Shown here: positions 10,845-22,715 of the stretch, one piece after another
How the letters are laid out: every line of letters starts with the position of its first letter
Position numbering within the stretch: the first letter of the stretch is position 1
Source: Thozetella sp. PMI_491
Taxonomy: Eukaryota; Ascomycota; Sordariomycetes; Chaetosphaeriales; Chaetosphaeriaceae
Reading direction: 5' to 3'
Length of the DNA: 64,000 bases
Assembly (NCBI GenBank): GCA_021432635.1
Contig: MU270015.1
Coordinates: 2,548,063-2,612,062 of the forward strand
Made by a program: the position numbers and the translations under genes
Notes under the pieces: model-generated
The model's database searches: none
The model's input: the letters and a program-made list of their open reading frames with translations, nothing else
Told to the model about the DNA's origin: nothing

Positions 10845-13135
10845 CGTCTGCTCAAGTCATTGATAATATCAGCTTTCATTCCCCTGAAGCAACACAAAGA
10901 GCAGACATGGAATCCACGGAGCCTTCTATGCGGCGGTAATCATTGGACTTGGAAGTGTTTGACTCACACAGTGGTTCTAGTCTGGTTGTCAGGAACTGCT
11001 TCAATGGTGTATTATAAAACAGGACTTCGGGTCAGAGAACAAGAAGCTACTACAGATGAAGTCCTCAGTGCGATGGGCAAGTAGCCGAATATAGATATGC
11101 ACAATGTCATCGCCACAGTCATTATCTTATCCTACACTTCGGGTCGTGTGTGCATTGGTACAGTCTTAGTGCCAAACAGCAGCGTGGCCTTTTCTGTAAT
11201 TTAGCGTCCAGTACCGTCATTGTATGAGCTAAGAGGGGAAGCGAGCATGCAGGTCTTGCCAACGGCGGGAAGTATGCAGATGAATGATGTGGCATCAGGG
11301 TAGGCGCGCCACAGTTGGGGTGGGTTAACGCGCCGAGTCTCGATTTGGTATTTGTTAATATTCCTAATCAGGAATATACTGAAAAGAATTATTCCCTGCA
11401 AGACATTCGGAGGGTGTCCGGTTGGGCCCCTCGCTCGCCACAGATCCCATTTTGGGTATTCGGAGCGACCACAAGAAGCGTTGGCCAGTCGCTTATTCAG
11501 ACCACAGAAATGCATAGAATGCATTGAGGTCAGAATACCACATTTAGTAAAAGTTATTAAAAGAAACGGAAAAAGACGAGGGGCTTGACAAATTAGAGGG
11601 CAGATAGTCAAAATCTATTTCATATTGAACATGCTCTAGTAGTAATCCCTTCAACGGCAGGACCTGTGTAGCCAGTAGACAAACATACCGGATATAGCCT
11701 AGCTAACATCGGAGGGATTTCTGCTTTTATGTAGACTAAGAAAGTTGCAATTCACCATATAAACTGTGTTTTAACATGACACACGATGCACAGAGAATTC
11801 TTTAGAGGCGGCGTGAGTCATATTAGCGAATATACTAGGTTATGTACACACTCTCCACTGCGAGTAGGTGGTCCTAAGGATTGACCAGTATCTAGAAGAT
11901 CTTTATACCGTTATTTGTCTCAAGTATCCAGACTATAGCTTGTTAGGCTGGTCGACATAACTACCCAGAGACAACATGCTGCTATTTAGGGGTACGAGCA
12001 ATAGGTTAGTGGGGCCGTAGATAGTCTTTAAAGCACCAAGGAACAACTCTTACTGTTGTACTGTGAGCCCCATAGGCCCTCGACTGCATGAGACAGTCGC
12101 ATCCAACTTCTTCGCCATACACCCTGAATATTTGTTTGAATACTTATCAAGTCAAGAAAGGCGCGATTGACCCTGCTGCGGTACTTTTCGCCTCGTCCGA
12201 AGGAGTCCTTCGCTTCAAGCGCGTAGTCACACCTTCGGTCCAACTCTCAGGCGCATACGTATTTCCTTCCAGGTCGGTCTAGCAGCCCTATTGATTGTTT
12301 CGACCTACGTGTTGATCTCGAGAGTTATTCTAGGGAACTTACAACACGGCAAACAAAGACAAGGCTGCCGCACAGTATGGCCGCGCTGATGATTCAAACG
12401 CAAACAGCTGCGTCGATGGAAACCGCATCGTCCGAAGAAGCGGTTTCTTCAACGATATCGGACGTCACTGGTAGCGTGCGAGCTGCACTATAGGGTAGTA
12501 GCCACTTTTTGTTGTACTAACGTGCATCACGGCAGTCTCAGACGAAGATCACCCCTAGTTGGATGTGGCTGAAAGGATATAGATGATCGTATCTGAATTC
12601 ATAGATCGGATTGAGTATCAGGGGCATGCACACACGTATTTATACATACCCTCATCTAAACTCCAAGATAGCATATGAATATCTCGTGGGAGGGACTAGA
12701 TAACGTCTTCCAATAGTGTGGTGCGATAAGCTGCAGAGTCGCACACATTCCAGTATTGGTATCCAATTGGGATATAATGAGAGAGCCAAAAACAAAAACC
12801 AATTCTAGATTTAGAAGGTAAGTCTGTTATCAGATACACAATTGATATAATATTAACTAGCTTCTTCGTCAAACGTGCCTGAATCCCAAAGTACCTCAAT
12901 AATACACGGGTTCGGTTAGTGCTTGGCGATTTGATTCCTTCGGTCCTTACGACGAAACCATTTCAAAAGTGACAAGATGTCCTAACCAAACAGATGCCTC
13001 CAACGAGGCTCCTCGAATGTCTCCCTTTGAGGTGGATGTGTACTGTGTGCGACCAATGTAACTGCCGGAAGAGTTGTCCCTGTCACTGTCGACTCAAAGA
13101 GCCGAGTGGGTATGGATCTTGGTTCGCAAGCTGTA
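10845..13135. other. Gene-poor intergenic region
   Basis: This 2.3-kb stretch contains only short, interrupted frames with no recognisable product. It must include the GMC gene promoter on its left and the GH43 gene 3' end on its right. Locally AT-rich patches (about 11590-11990 and 12600-12900) may be repeat decay. Confidence 0.35.
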
Positions 13136-14783
13136 CTATTGAACAGGTACCATCAAACGGTCAATGTCGGGACCCCAAGCTGTCCCAATCCCCTCTATGG
13201 CGACCGTATTCTCTGAGCCCTTCTTCAAGTGCACATTGAGCGTGCTGCTCGCCGGATCTCCTTTGGCGGGCAGAAATGCCACTTTTCTCCCCTCATCCCC
13301 GTTGACTCTCACGTTGGCATGCCGCTGGCTGCTGTCTGCATTGATATACTTGATACGGATGGTCGTCATTCCGTCAATGTCACTCTTAATACCGGTGAAG
13401 GTGACGCTACCTTTGTCTGGGCCCCCAATGTACCCAGCAGCAACCTTATTCGAGCACCCAGAACAGTCAACGTCCCGTGCCTTGCCGCCGTAGGTTCCTT
13501 TCTCCCCCTCGTAGCTGCTTTCGGATGGGGGTGTCTGCCATGCGGCAAAGTTCGTTGTGGGAACCCAGCTCACAAAGTTCTTCATGGTGACGCTGGTTCC
13601 ACTGATGCTCAATGGGAGCCATACGTACGCGCTCGCCATTAAATTGTCCTTGAGCCACCTGTCGCCCATGTAGATTGCAGTGCTTTCGCTGGTCTTGAGG
13701 ATGTAGGTTGTTTGTGAGTTGTAGGTCTGTGCTGTTAGCTAAGCTTCCTTACCCTGAAGAGCGTTTCGTGTTGCCAAGCAACGCCATAGATCTAGCACAT
13801 CCTGCGACAAATGGCAAACAAAGACTAACCTTGGAACCGCTATCAGCAAATTTCTTCCAGCCGGACCAACCAGAACTAAGAGATGTCGACGTTGTGTATT
13901 GATTCTCATTCGCGTCCCATCCGGTCATCATGGACGCGAACATGTAGTAAGTCTTTCCTAGCTTGAGCATGGCAGGTGCCTCGACGCGATTTCCGCCCTC
14001 TAGCTTCCAGCCATAGACGTCGGTCGTGGGTGACAGATAATCATCGGAGAGCGCAACAATACGCAGGCCATATTGTCGCTTCCAGATATCAGCGCTAGCT
14101 TTATCATGACGCGAGGGAGAGCGGCTCTTACATCTTCAGTCAACAGGTAGGCTTTACCGTCGTCATCCTTGAACAATCCCATGTCGCGACTTTGCCTTCC
14201 TAACCTGACAATATACCAGTTAAACTTAGAGCAGCTTGAAGATACGCGTCTTGTAACTCACGGTTGGAAGCTTCGGATATACTCGTATTTCCCGCAAACG
14301 GAATCCCCAGTTGCCACCGCAACCCTAGCCTCGCCGTAACTACCGCTGTCCATGTGCATCCAAAGCACGTACTTCCGAGTCTTGTCATTGTAAATGACCT
14401 TGGGTCTCTCCACTACCCGGTTGGGTCCAAGGTCGCCGGAGCTGGTTCGGGACAGGAGGGCACCAACAAGCGTCCACTGGACGAGATCCGTCGACGAGTA
14501 GCAGTTGACATTTGTAAAAGATTGACCGCTGCTCTTGTCCTCGCCAACCATGTAATAGGTGTCGTTTATTTGGATCAGCCCTGCCCCATGCGCTTGCAGG
14601 TGTTCACCGTTTGACTGGGCAACTGTTAGACGAATTCAACCTTCGTAAGGTGTGTTACTCCCGCTTCGGCTAAATGGCATGGGGCAAGCTCACAGTTGTC
14701 CATGTGCCCCCTGGCACGACTTGCAGGGATGCCACAACGCCCCGACAGAGCGCCGCTTGGAGTGCAAGTGAAAGGAGCCGCAT
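13136..14783 (-). CDS. Secreted GH43 exo-beta-1,3-galactanase-like enzyme with CBM35-like domain
   Basis: Model complement(join(13136..13726, 13830..14078, 14132..14204, 14262..14614, 14694..14783)), 451 aa. An N-terminal signal peptide (MRLLSLALQAALCRGVVAS) is followed by a five-bladed GH43 domain with QAHGAGLI, RPKVIYN...YVLWMHMD, QSRDMGLFKDDDGKAYLL and RVEAPAMLKLGKTYYMF (the last holds the catalytic-acid Glu region). The final 130 residues look like a family 35 carbohydrate-binding module (GYIGGPDKGSVTFTGI ... IEGIGTAWGPDIDRLMV). This arrangement is known from GH43 subfamily 24 galactan 1,3-beta-galactosidases, which trim the backbone of arabinogalactan. Exon joins conserve the family motifs and the phase at each junction. 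Confidence 0.88.
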
Positions 14784-17297
14784 CTTGCACGATCGCTACT
14801 GACAAGTTGCAAAACTATCCGATACAGATCGCGCAAGCATAGCCGGCATATGGACATCTTTATAAACGGGAAAACTGCCATCCTCGTTGTGGTTGTGCGG
14901 GGCAGCAATTTGCAACCGTCTTGAACGATAAATTAACCGCCTCTGTGCTTTGATTGGAGGCGTGGACCACGGAGCCTCGGGTGCGGACAACGTTCTGGAA
15001 GGGTTACGACGCTTCCCGCATGCAATCTATACCGGACCTCTGCCTAATATAACAGCAAAACTGCCCCGCGTGACACCTGCCATTGAAATGCACCGGCTTG
15101 GCCTAGTAGGCATGCTGCCCGTATTTCCGCGTCTGAAGAAATGAACTACGCCATCGGCCGGCAGACCTGCTACCTATCCCGAGTTTCATTTGAAACCCTA
15201 GACTCGACTGTCTAAAATATCTGGGATTTGGGGATCATTTACCGCAGAGCCTGCGATTTCCTCGTGACTAATCGGTTACTAGCACAAGGTGGCCCTGTGC
15301 CAACCGAAAAGAAAGAAACAAATCGGACGACCAACGGACTTGATCGAGTGGGTAATTACAAGAGCAGCATTGGATATCTACGAAGTGGAGCGCCTTTTTT
15401 CCTCGGAATATTCTTAGCCGTTAAAGGTCACCCGGGGGGATACAGCTAGCTGATATATTTGGGGTCTTGGGAGAGATGGCTACTGAAGTTCGTTTTGTTG
15501 CCGGTCAATTTTTCACCTGGAAACTTGCGCTAGTGCTAGCAAGAAAGGTACATAATTTTGGGCCCATTTTGCAACCCATGACAAGAAGCGCGGGTTCTCG
15601 GCCAAGTTGTGTAGCGAAAGCCGCGTACCTGTCCAGTCACCTGTCCAGGTTCCAGACCGGTGGGCTCGAACTTCAAATTGGGTGGTATAAACACCGGTGT
15701 GAAATGCCGAGACTCTGCAGGGTCTCTCTCGCCCGGCTGGTTACTAGGGGGTGGTGAACTGATGATGATAGTTATAGATCTCTGCCAGTAGGAACCTTTA
15801 AACCCTTGCCTTCTATTTGTTGTTTCGAGAAAGAAAAACAATACTAGAACAACCTTTGAGCGAATCTGGAACATCTATCCGGCAGCCGTGATGTGTGTGG
15901 CCCTGCTGTATTGGCCTTATCCGGGTTCCTCTTGTTTCATACTGACCGATTTGTGACAAGTTCTTCAAATTCAGGGTTCTCGAAACCCACTGCTACCAAT
16001 TTTTTTTTTTTTTTTTTTTGGAAATCTGTGCGTTTTAGCTGCAATTGTTACAGAGGATGGTTGGAGTCCCAATCTACCGAATCAGGCATTGTAAACGAAA
16101 ATTTCACAATCTCGCGATCGCAGAAGTGGAAGTCTCAATGTTTTGTTTTGTTTAGCTTGCCTTGGTCCATGCAACAAGGGCGTCCTACCCCCTAAGCCTT
16201 CGGTTGGTGGTTCCGTCTTTCCTCCTTCCATAGCCGAGTGAGTGGGCAGCTAGATTGTATCTATATAATGCTTCTCCGGGGTCTTGCTGGAATTACCGAC
16301 TTTTCAGCACTTCCAGTTGTCTTGGCGCGTTGCGCTCTCATGCCAGCTAGCGACAGGATACGCCCAGACGCGTTGTGTTTGAGGCTGGGCGCTAACATCA
16401 CCAGTGAACACGTGCATCAGGGGCAGCTGCAACTGGCAATTTCCAGCATTTTGTGAGCTGAAATTGCAAGAGTTTACGTCACCGTGAATGTATTCCGTAC
16501 TTTGACAGAATTCACTCGACAATGGCAGCTGACAATATGTGACCTGGCTTGGTTAAATCCGGCTCACTCCCGGATGGCAGATGCGACGGGAAAGAGTGGA
16601 CGGAAAAGGAGCTTGAATCCACGGCCGACGCGCCTCGTGGTTACATTGCAGGGCACGGATCGTTCCATTTAACTGTTCAATCGCGCAGCAGAGACCTCGA
16701 GGACCGCTATGCCTACAGTAGCAATGAGCTGGCGTGGGCCGGTTTGAGGGCCATTCATTTGCCGTTGGCGACCCTTCAGACCTTGGCTTGGTTGGATCGA
16801 CGGCGCTTCGTTTCAGTGATGGGGTGTATTCGTCCAATCGCAAAGGGCCCAATCGGCCCCGGAAACCCTGCGCCACATCCCGGCGATCTTGGGTTAGTTT
16901 CCCGGGTAGCTGGCGTCCCTCTTTTCAGGGCCCTCTCCGAATTTAATATTTTGAGACAGCATTATCGCCAGTGCGTCACGCAACTGTTTTAGCTGGGATG
17001 CCTGTCACCCATGCTCATGGGCATGCTGCTATTTTCCGATGCTACTAGTATCCACTCCCTCGTGGGCAAAGGGGGCTGAGAAGGAATCACGACGGGCAGA
17101 ACCAAACCCAAAACCTTAATCGAACCTGATTCTTTCCCTTCTTCGTCGCGGCCTCATAATTCTCGAGCGTGCTAGCGATCCAGGTTGATTAGCTTCCACT
17201 GACTCCTACACTCCTTCTAGGCCGGTTACGAACTCGCTCCTGCTGGCCGGGACTCCTTTCATGGCGACGTCACGATCGATTTGCTGCCGGGTCATGC
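14784..17297. other. Intergenic region, no gene recognised
   Basis: This 2.5-kb stretch lies between divergent genes (GH43 and the membrane protein). Several frames of 70-150 codons occur but share no codon bias or motif with known proteins. The longest (about 16549-16992) reads like chance sequence. A T homopolymer at 16000-16019 is listed separately. Confidence 0.35.
16000..16019. repeat. Poly-T tract (20 nt)
   Basis: An uninterrupted run of T, about 1.3 kb upstream of the membrane-protein gene and 1.2 kb from the GH43 start. It may vary in length between isolates. Confidence 0.9.
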
Positions 17298-19172
17298 ATG
17301 CAGATGGACTGGAATTCTGGCGAGCGACAGCCGACTTCTCCGAATCCTGCTGATACGGTTGCCGCCCAAGCCAGAGAGCGGTCGAAACGAGCACGCCGCC
17401 AGCGACGATGGTCGATCCTTTCGCTTTTGTTTCTGATTATAATTTTCCTGACCTCTGGGCTCGGAATTGCCCTGTCTGTCGTCATCGAATTCTTTCGCTT
17501 TCAATCCGCCGATAGCCTTGATGTGCCGAGTCGGAGTCTGCTGTTTGCTGCGTCTTGTGTGAGCCAGTTATACGTGGTTATGCACTTGGTGTCTTCGACG
17601 CGTTCATACGTTAGAGGTCATGGGTCACCTCAGATCTATGGCCAATATGTCATCGCCGTCTCCATGGCACTTGCGCGCCTTTCCTTTGCTGTCTGGATCG
17701 CCGCCGTTGTGACTGCTGCTCTGGTAGCAAAAGAGAAGGCTCCAGACCTGTCTTTAGGTCTGAGCGGCAATGTTGGATGGGCGCAGCTCATCGTCAGTGG
17801 CGCGGCTCTGTAAGTTGAACCCCGCCACTGTCCCTTCTTGCCTAATAGACTAATGTTCCGGCTTAGCCTTCCGACTGTCGGGATGCTCACAGTCGTTGAG
17901 TCAGCTGGGCGTCCTTTCGCGATTATTGGCATCTCCTCGGCTTCATTCGTCCGAGGGGAGACATTCACTAGTCTCAATGACGAAACCAGCGAAAAGTCGA
18001 GGTCAACCAAGGGGAAGAAAGCAGAGCAGGCTGCCGAGGAATCTGAACCAGAAGTCGTGAAGAGAAGGAGGACTCTCGTGAAAAAGAGGCCTCCAAGTAT
18101 GAGAGGAAAGAATGGGTTAGAGAAGGACGAGCCCGACGCTTTACCAAAGTCGAGGATCGAACGCAGTTTCTCCGTCATCACCTACACGGCAGACCATCGC
18201 CGCGTACGCAGCCAGCCCATACCAACGCCGCTTGACTCTATTTTTGCTTCCCAACCCCTGCCCGGCGCAGGCACAGATTCGCCTAGGGTCAAAGGTGACT
18301 TCGCCTGGAAACCACCTGTCCAGAACGTTGGGTCAATTCCTGATCTTGCCACCCTGCGAAGATCCGGCATCACATCCTTTGACCGGATAAGTTTACAGAG
18401 CGATGAGATGAGTCTCATGGCACAAACTTCGGTAGCATCTTCGTCAAGTTCTCGGTCAAGCATGCAACCGACACTGCCCTCCATTGCGCTAGACGACGAG
18501 TTCCATCTCAGGGTTCCTGCGATCTCCCGGTCAGGCGTGGATACAAAAAGGTGGACAGTGGCGCAGATGCCTTCCGCTTACTATGATAACAACGGCGTGG
18601 GCCCAATGCCAAGGAGAACTAGAACTGCTATTCCACGCCCAAAGTCAGACATGGCAGCTCCACCACCGATTCCAAGAAGCATGTCTTTATCCCTCCAGTC
18701 ACGCTATTCTGTCACTTCGGGGCCACCCCCGCGCCTCTCTATGAATCGACAGTCAATGCGCTCCATCGCTTCACGCGATTCAACACCACAGCCGAACCGC
18801 GATTCGAGGCGATGGACCGTGATAAGCACACAAGAAAACGATTTTGAGAACATCCCGAACGTGCCCGAGTTGCCGAGAAGTCCCACGATTCCGGACCTGA
18901 CCTCTTCTCAAAACGTGGCTTTGTCACGGACTCCATCTATGATGACAAACTTTTCCCGGCCACGAACGGCGGCAGCTGCGATGATGAAGGCCAAAACTAG
19001 CCGTAGACTAGAGGCTGCTCGTGCACTCGGGATCACCCGAGCCGAAGCTCAACAGGAGGAAGTCATCGATCCCGTCGAAAACCTCACCCCTCGGCCAAGA
19101 ACCGCTGCGGCGGCTTTAATGCAACATGCCATTGAGCGGCGAATCCAGGCTGCAAGGGCGCAGGCGGCGTAA
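17298..19172 (+). CDS. Four-TM membrane protein with long disordered tail
   Basis: Model join(17298..17809, 17867..19172), 605 aa. Four hydrophobic segments lie near residues 38-62, 80-99, 115-144 and 159-181. The N-terminus before TM1 is basic (RERSKRARRQRR). The 57-nt intron (GTAAGT, GACTAAT, TTAG) interrupts TM4 and splices it intact. After TM4 come about 400 hydrophilic residues rich in Ser, Pro, Arg and Lys, probably disordered and cytoplasmic. The tail ends with two similar units, RPRTAAAAMMKAK...RRLEAARA and RPRTAAAALMQHA...RRIQAARA, each predicted amphipathic helix. No family is recognised; it could be a scaffold or trafficking adaptor at a membrane. An alternative start is the ATG two codons downstream. 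Confidence 0.75.
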
Positions 19173-19394
19173 TAATAGGCTCTATAGATACACTAGACGA
19201 GACATTGTACATAGCTCAAGCTCATCTTGCATCTTGCAACATATGGGTAATATAATACAAACTCCCACGATAATCTTATGATCCATTAGGAACCAGAGTG
19301 CAATCTCCAGCACCTATTGGTCCACAAAGACTATAGAATATTCCTAACGTGGGAGGATATGCTCCACCTTGGATGTAGGAGCTCAGAAATGCAC

Positions 19395-20789
19395 TCAGGC
19401 CCCTGTCAAGCTTGCGAATAAAGAGCTTAGCAGGCCATCCACGCCGACCAATATACTGTCCAAGAGCTGACCGAGGTTACCCAAAAGTCCCTGAAGATGA
19501 AGGCTATTGTTGCAAAATAGAATATTGCACGACGGGCTAGCCAAAACATCCGCTAGAAGGACTTCTAATGCTACCGCCTCGAGCGTGGTCGATAAACTGA
19601 ACGGCTCAGTCTCGTACGTTCCAGGCCCAGGGATGACAAAGCCCGGGTCGAGGATGCCAGGCATGAGTGCCTTGAAGAATTGGTAATACGTATCGTCCTT
19701 TGGACCCATGTCGGTAAGCACCGACATCCAAGAGACGGTCATGTTGAGGGAAGGAATGATATAGTTCTTCTGCTGCGGAGAGCCGGCCATGGCATAGAGG
19801 TCTCTTGGGGCAGACGGGAACCAAGACCTGTTGAAGAAATACCCAGAGGGGCTGATACATGTATCATTGCCCGGCGATGTCGGTGATACCTGGTTGGTCC
19901 AAAAAAGGAGACCATAGCACCCATTTGTGGGGGATGGAACCGAGACTTGATTCACATAGTCTTCCGAGAGCACGCGGACACCATTCCAGGCTCCGCCGTT
20001 CTGCATAAAGAGTCCGAGCCGCGCGAAGTCATCTGGGTTCATATAGAGCCATGCATATCCATACGAATTGAAGGAGCGATCGCGGAACCAGACATAGCGA
20101 TCCTGCGGGATGCCAACTGGCGTGAAGAGATTCTGCTGGGCAAAGGCCTGGAGCTCTTGGTTGACCGCTCGGGAGACAACGTAAGCCAAGAGGTCAGGTA
20201 CGCGCTGGGAATATGCAAAGACCGTGCCCGGAGTATTGATCAGAGGCTGGGCCAGTGCTTCTTGGGGAATGGACTCGTCTAGGAGGACAGTCAAGGCCTC
20301 GCTCACGACCCCCTTTGCGGTTCCAGCGGTCTCGGTCAGGAGTTGTCGGATCGTGATGGCCCGGTGGGCAGCATCGCCCCAGCTGTTAAATACGCTCAGG
20401 GGCAGGTATTTGTCGATTGCATCGTCAAGGTTGAGGAGGCCGCGGTCATACGCAATACCAGTAAGGATGGAGATCACGCCTTTGGTTGCGCTGAATAGGT
20501 TCTTCTGGATGCCATCGGTCTTGACACTAGGATCTATGGCTTGGCTAGATGCGAAAAGGCAGTTGTTGCGGAATATCTTGATAGATACGACGCCGTTTCC
20601 GCTAGCATCTGCGATGGCTTGATTCGCAATAGCTTGATCGACATTCACCTGGGATGCATTCACAGTTTGGTAGGCCCCATCTGCATCTGGTAGACTGCAC
20701 TCCACCAGTGCCGTTGGCTCCGCCGTGGGTCCCGCCTGGACACTATTAGTTATTAATAGAGGGAATACAATGGATATTAAAGACTTCAT
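19395..20789 (-). CDS. Secreted serine beta-lactamase/penicillin-binding-protein-family protein
   Basis: A single exon of 464 aa. It starts with a signal peptide (MKSLISIVFPLLITNSVQA). The nucleophile motif SxxK is S100-ATK103 in LFSATKGVISILTGIAYDRG, followed by NLDDAIDKYLP. A Tyr-containing YSQ segment (FAYSQRVPDLLAYVV) takes the place of the YxN motif. This is the class C beta-lactamase fold used by fungal esterases, transesterases and D-amino-acid-specific peptidases. The last 60 residues are not family-typical, with a Leu-rich region and paired cysteines. It is probably a secreted hydrolase; the substrate is unknown. Convergent with the membrane-protein gene at 222 bp. Confidence 0.83.
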   Translation of the reverse strand: MKSLISIVFPLLITNSVQAGPTAEPTALVECSLPDADGAYQTVNASQVNVDQAIANQAIADASGNGVVSIKIFRNNCLFASSQAIDPSVKTDGIQKNLFSATKGVISILTGIAYDRGLLNLDDAIDKYLPLSVFNSWGDAAHRAITIRQLLTETAGTAKGVVSEALTVLLDESIPQEALAQPLINTPGTVFAYSQRVPDLLAYVVSRAVNQELQAFAQQNLFTPVGIPQDRYVWFRDRSFNSYGYAWLYMNPDDFARLGLFMQNGGAWNGVRVLSEDYVNQVSVPSPTNGCYGLLFWTNQVSPTSPGNDTCISPSGYFFNRSWFPSAPRDLYAMAGSPQQKNYIIPSLNMTVSWMSVLTDMGPKDDTYYQFFKALMPGILDPGFVIPGPGTYETEPFSLSTTLEAVALEVLLADVLASPSCNILFCNNSLHLQGLLGNLGQLLDSILVGVDGLLSSLFASLTGA

Positions 20790-22715
20790 CGTCGAATAGA
20801 GTGGCTCGGTGGGTCAGACATGGAGTAGGGGAGCAATTCGAAGCGACAAAGGCAAATATACCAACGAGATATTATGAACTAGAAGGGCTTCGACTTATCT
20901 CTGCCCCCGCGCAACACGTGTATGACCCTTGTCAGTGTAGCACTGGCTGACGCGTGATAGGAGCTTTTGGCTTGCATCTTGGTTCCCCAATTGGTGACAT
21001 TGCTTGTCGATCTATATCTCAAGTCTCTGCCAAGACACCCCGATTAGGTCAAACATTGGGGAGGGGACCTTGTTTATTGCTCTCGTATCCGCTGAGTGCG
21101 GAAAAGCTCGACGGTATCTCATTTGTGCCGCGCAACCCTGCAATGCCGGAGCCAGTCGCCAGTTTAACACTATCGTGGTATGGAATACGGGGATGTAGCG
21201 ACCCTTCTACACATGCTTCTAAGGAGGTCGACAATCCCGGAATTAAAGTCGTTGGCAGTCTCCATTTCGTATCAACACCTTGTTTTTACCTAATTCTCTT
21301 TTCCCTCGGGGGTTAACTAACGCAAACATGCACGAGATTTGCGTCACAATACTTTTCACTTGTACCAAATAGCCCACAGTCGTCGTTGTTGGGCGTTGGT
21401 GGTCCGGGACGGCTGCTCTGCACCGATCGCGGCCAATACAGAATGATGGCACGATCAACATACACCGGCTGGCTCGAATCCAAGACATTGAGTCATACGG
21501 AGCGACTATCTGGATGATGACGGCGCCCATAGCCGTACACGACGATGCTATGAAGTTCTGCACAGCGAAGCGTTTTTCGAGTGCGGGGTTAGCTCGGCAA
21601 TAAATGAATGCTACGGCAGCTCAGTTCCCAAGGCCATGGCACGTGGGACCGCCGTAGGGACGATACCCGTCTTAGTCGTTAGAGCATGTAGCTTATCTCC
21701 GTATCCACAACGATCCATCGGAAGACTCCCGATGCTAGTAGCCACTTCATAGCTATGGTAGATACCACGCACGAGTTCGCACCTACTTAATTATTATCGG
21801 AGCAGAAATCGCTATCCTGCAGACAGAAGTGGATAGACCGGTGTTGCTTGGCGAAAAATTATTGCCCCGCGGGGTAAACAATACAAGATGGAGCCGTGTC
21901 TTCAGCTGCCACCAGCATTCGGTCGATCTTGACTATCCGAGTTCCCCCGTATTGGTCGCTGTGAAGTTTTCAGAAGATCAAAATTCTCCTTGGAGTTTCT
22001 GTCCGACGCAATAGCCTGCTATGCGATATACGTGCCACCTAGTAGCCGCCGCCGGGGTCTTGCGGGTGGCAGCCGCTTACAGCTCGAGCACTGTGTCAAT
22101 TTCGGCCGGCATAGTCTACTTTGTTCCGCATATCGAGATAGCAAGCCTCCTTACACCCAAAGGATGAAGACATCTATTAACCAACATTCCGATACAGGCC
22201 AAGATATCGGCGGTATCGTCAGACCTCCTCTCATCCCTCCTGACTCCGACCACTGGTCTCTCGTGAGCATTTCGGGAGCCTCTCAAGTATCAATCTCTAT
22301 ATCTGGCACAATATAAGGATTGATATCATCGATGTATTTCGCCTAGCCGACCCGGGGGAGAGAGTGAGAATAGAAAGCCTCGAAGGGCAAGTTTTTACAA
22401 GAACATAATCTATAAAACGTTATAAATATTAACAGCCGCTCAGATACGGAGTTTTTAGTCTTTCTTTATAGCTTTAAACCCCCCAAAAGATCTAGTGTAA
22501 AATAGCTTCGTTAGAAAGCGTAGCTATGGCTAGTTGTGGGGATATTCGTATGGCTTTAAGGGGGATATGTCACGTTCAAAAGTTGTGATTCGCTTATAAA
22601 TTACGTCAAAGGGGTTTTCACTGGCCCAGCTGCACCGCTCTTCGACCTCCAAAGAGAGTATTGTCGAGGAACAGCACGAATTAGCTGCCTGAGACCCGTC
22701 ATGCGCAAGTATAAA
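20790..22715. other. Intergenic region, partly AT-rich
   Basis: This 1.9-kb stretch has no recognisable gene. From about 22370 to 22610 the sequence becomes AT-rich with TATA-type runs (ataaaacgttataaatatt), consistent with a small RIP-affected relic. Confidence 0.35.

Noticed and set aside
11201-11611. 136-codon minus-strand frame as a gene
   Set aside because: It begins at a non-ATG codon and no domain or signal is visible. Adjacent sequence is AT-rich and interrupted.
16549-16992. 147-codon open frame as a gene
   Set aside because: Composition looks random, there is no motif, it overlaps equally long frames on the other strand, and there is no start context or intron pattern to support it.
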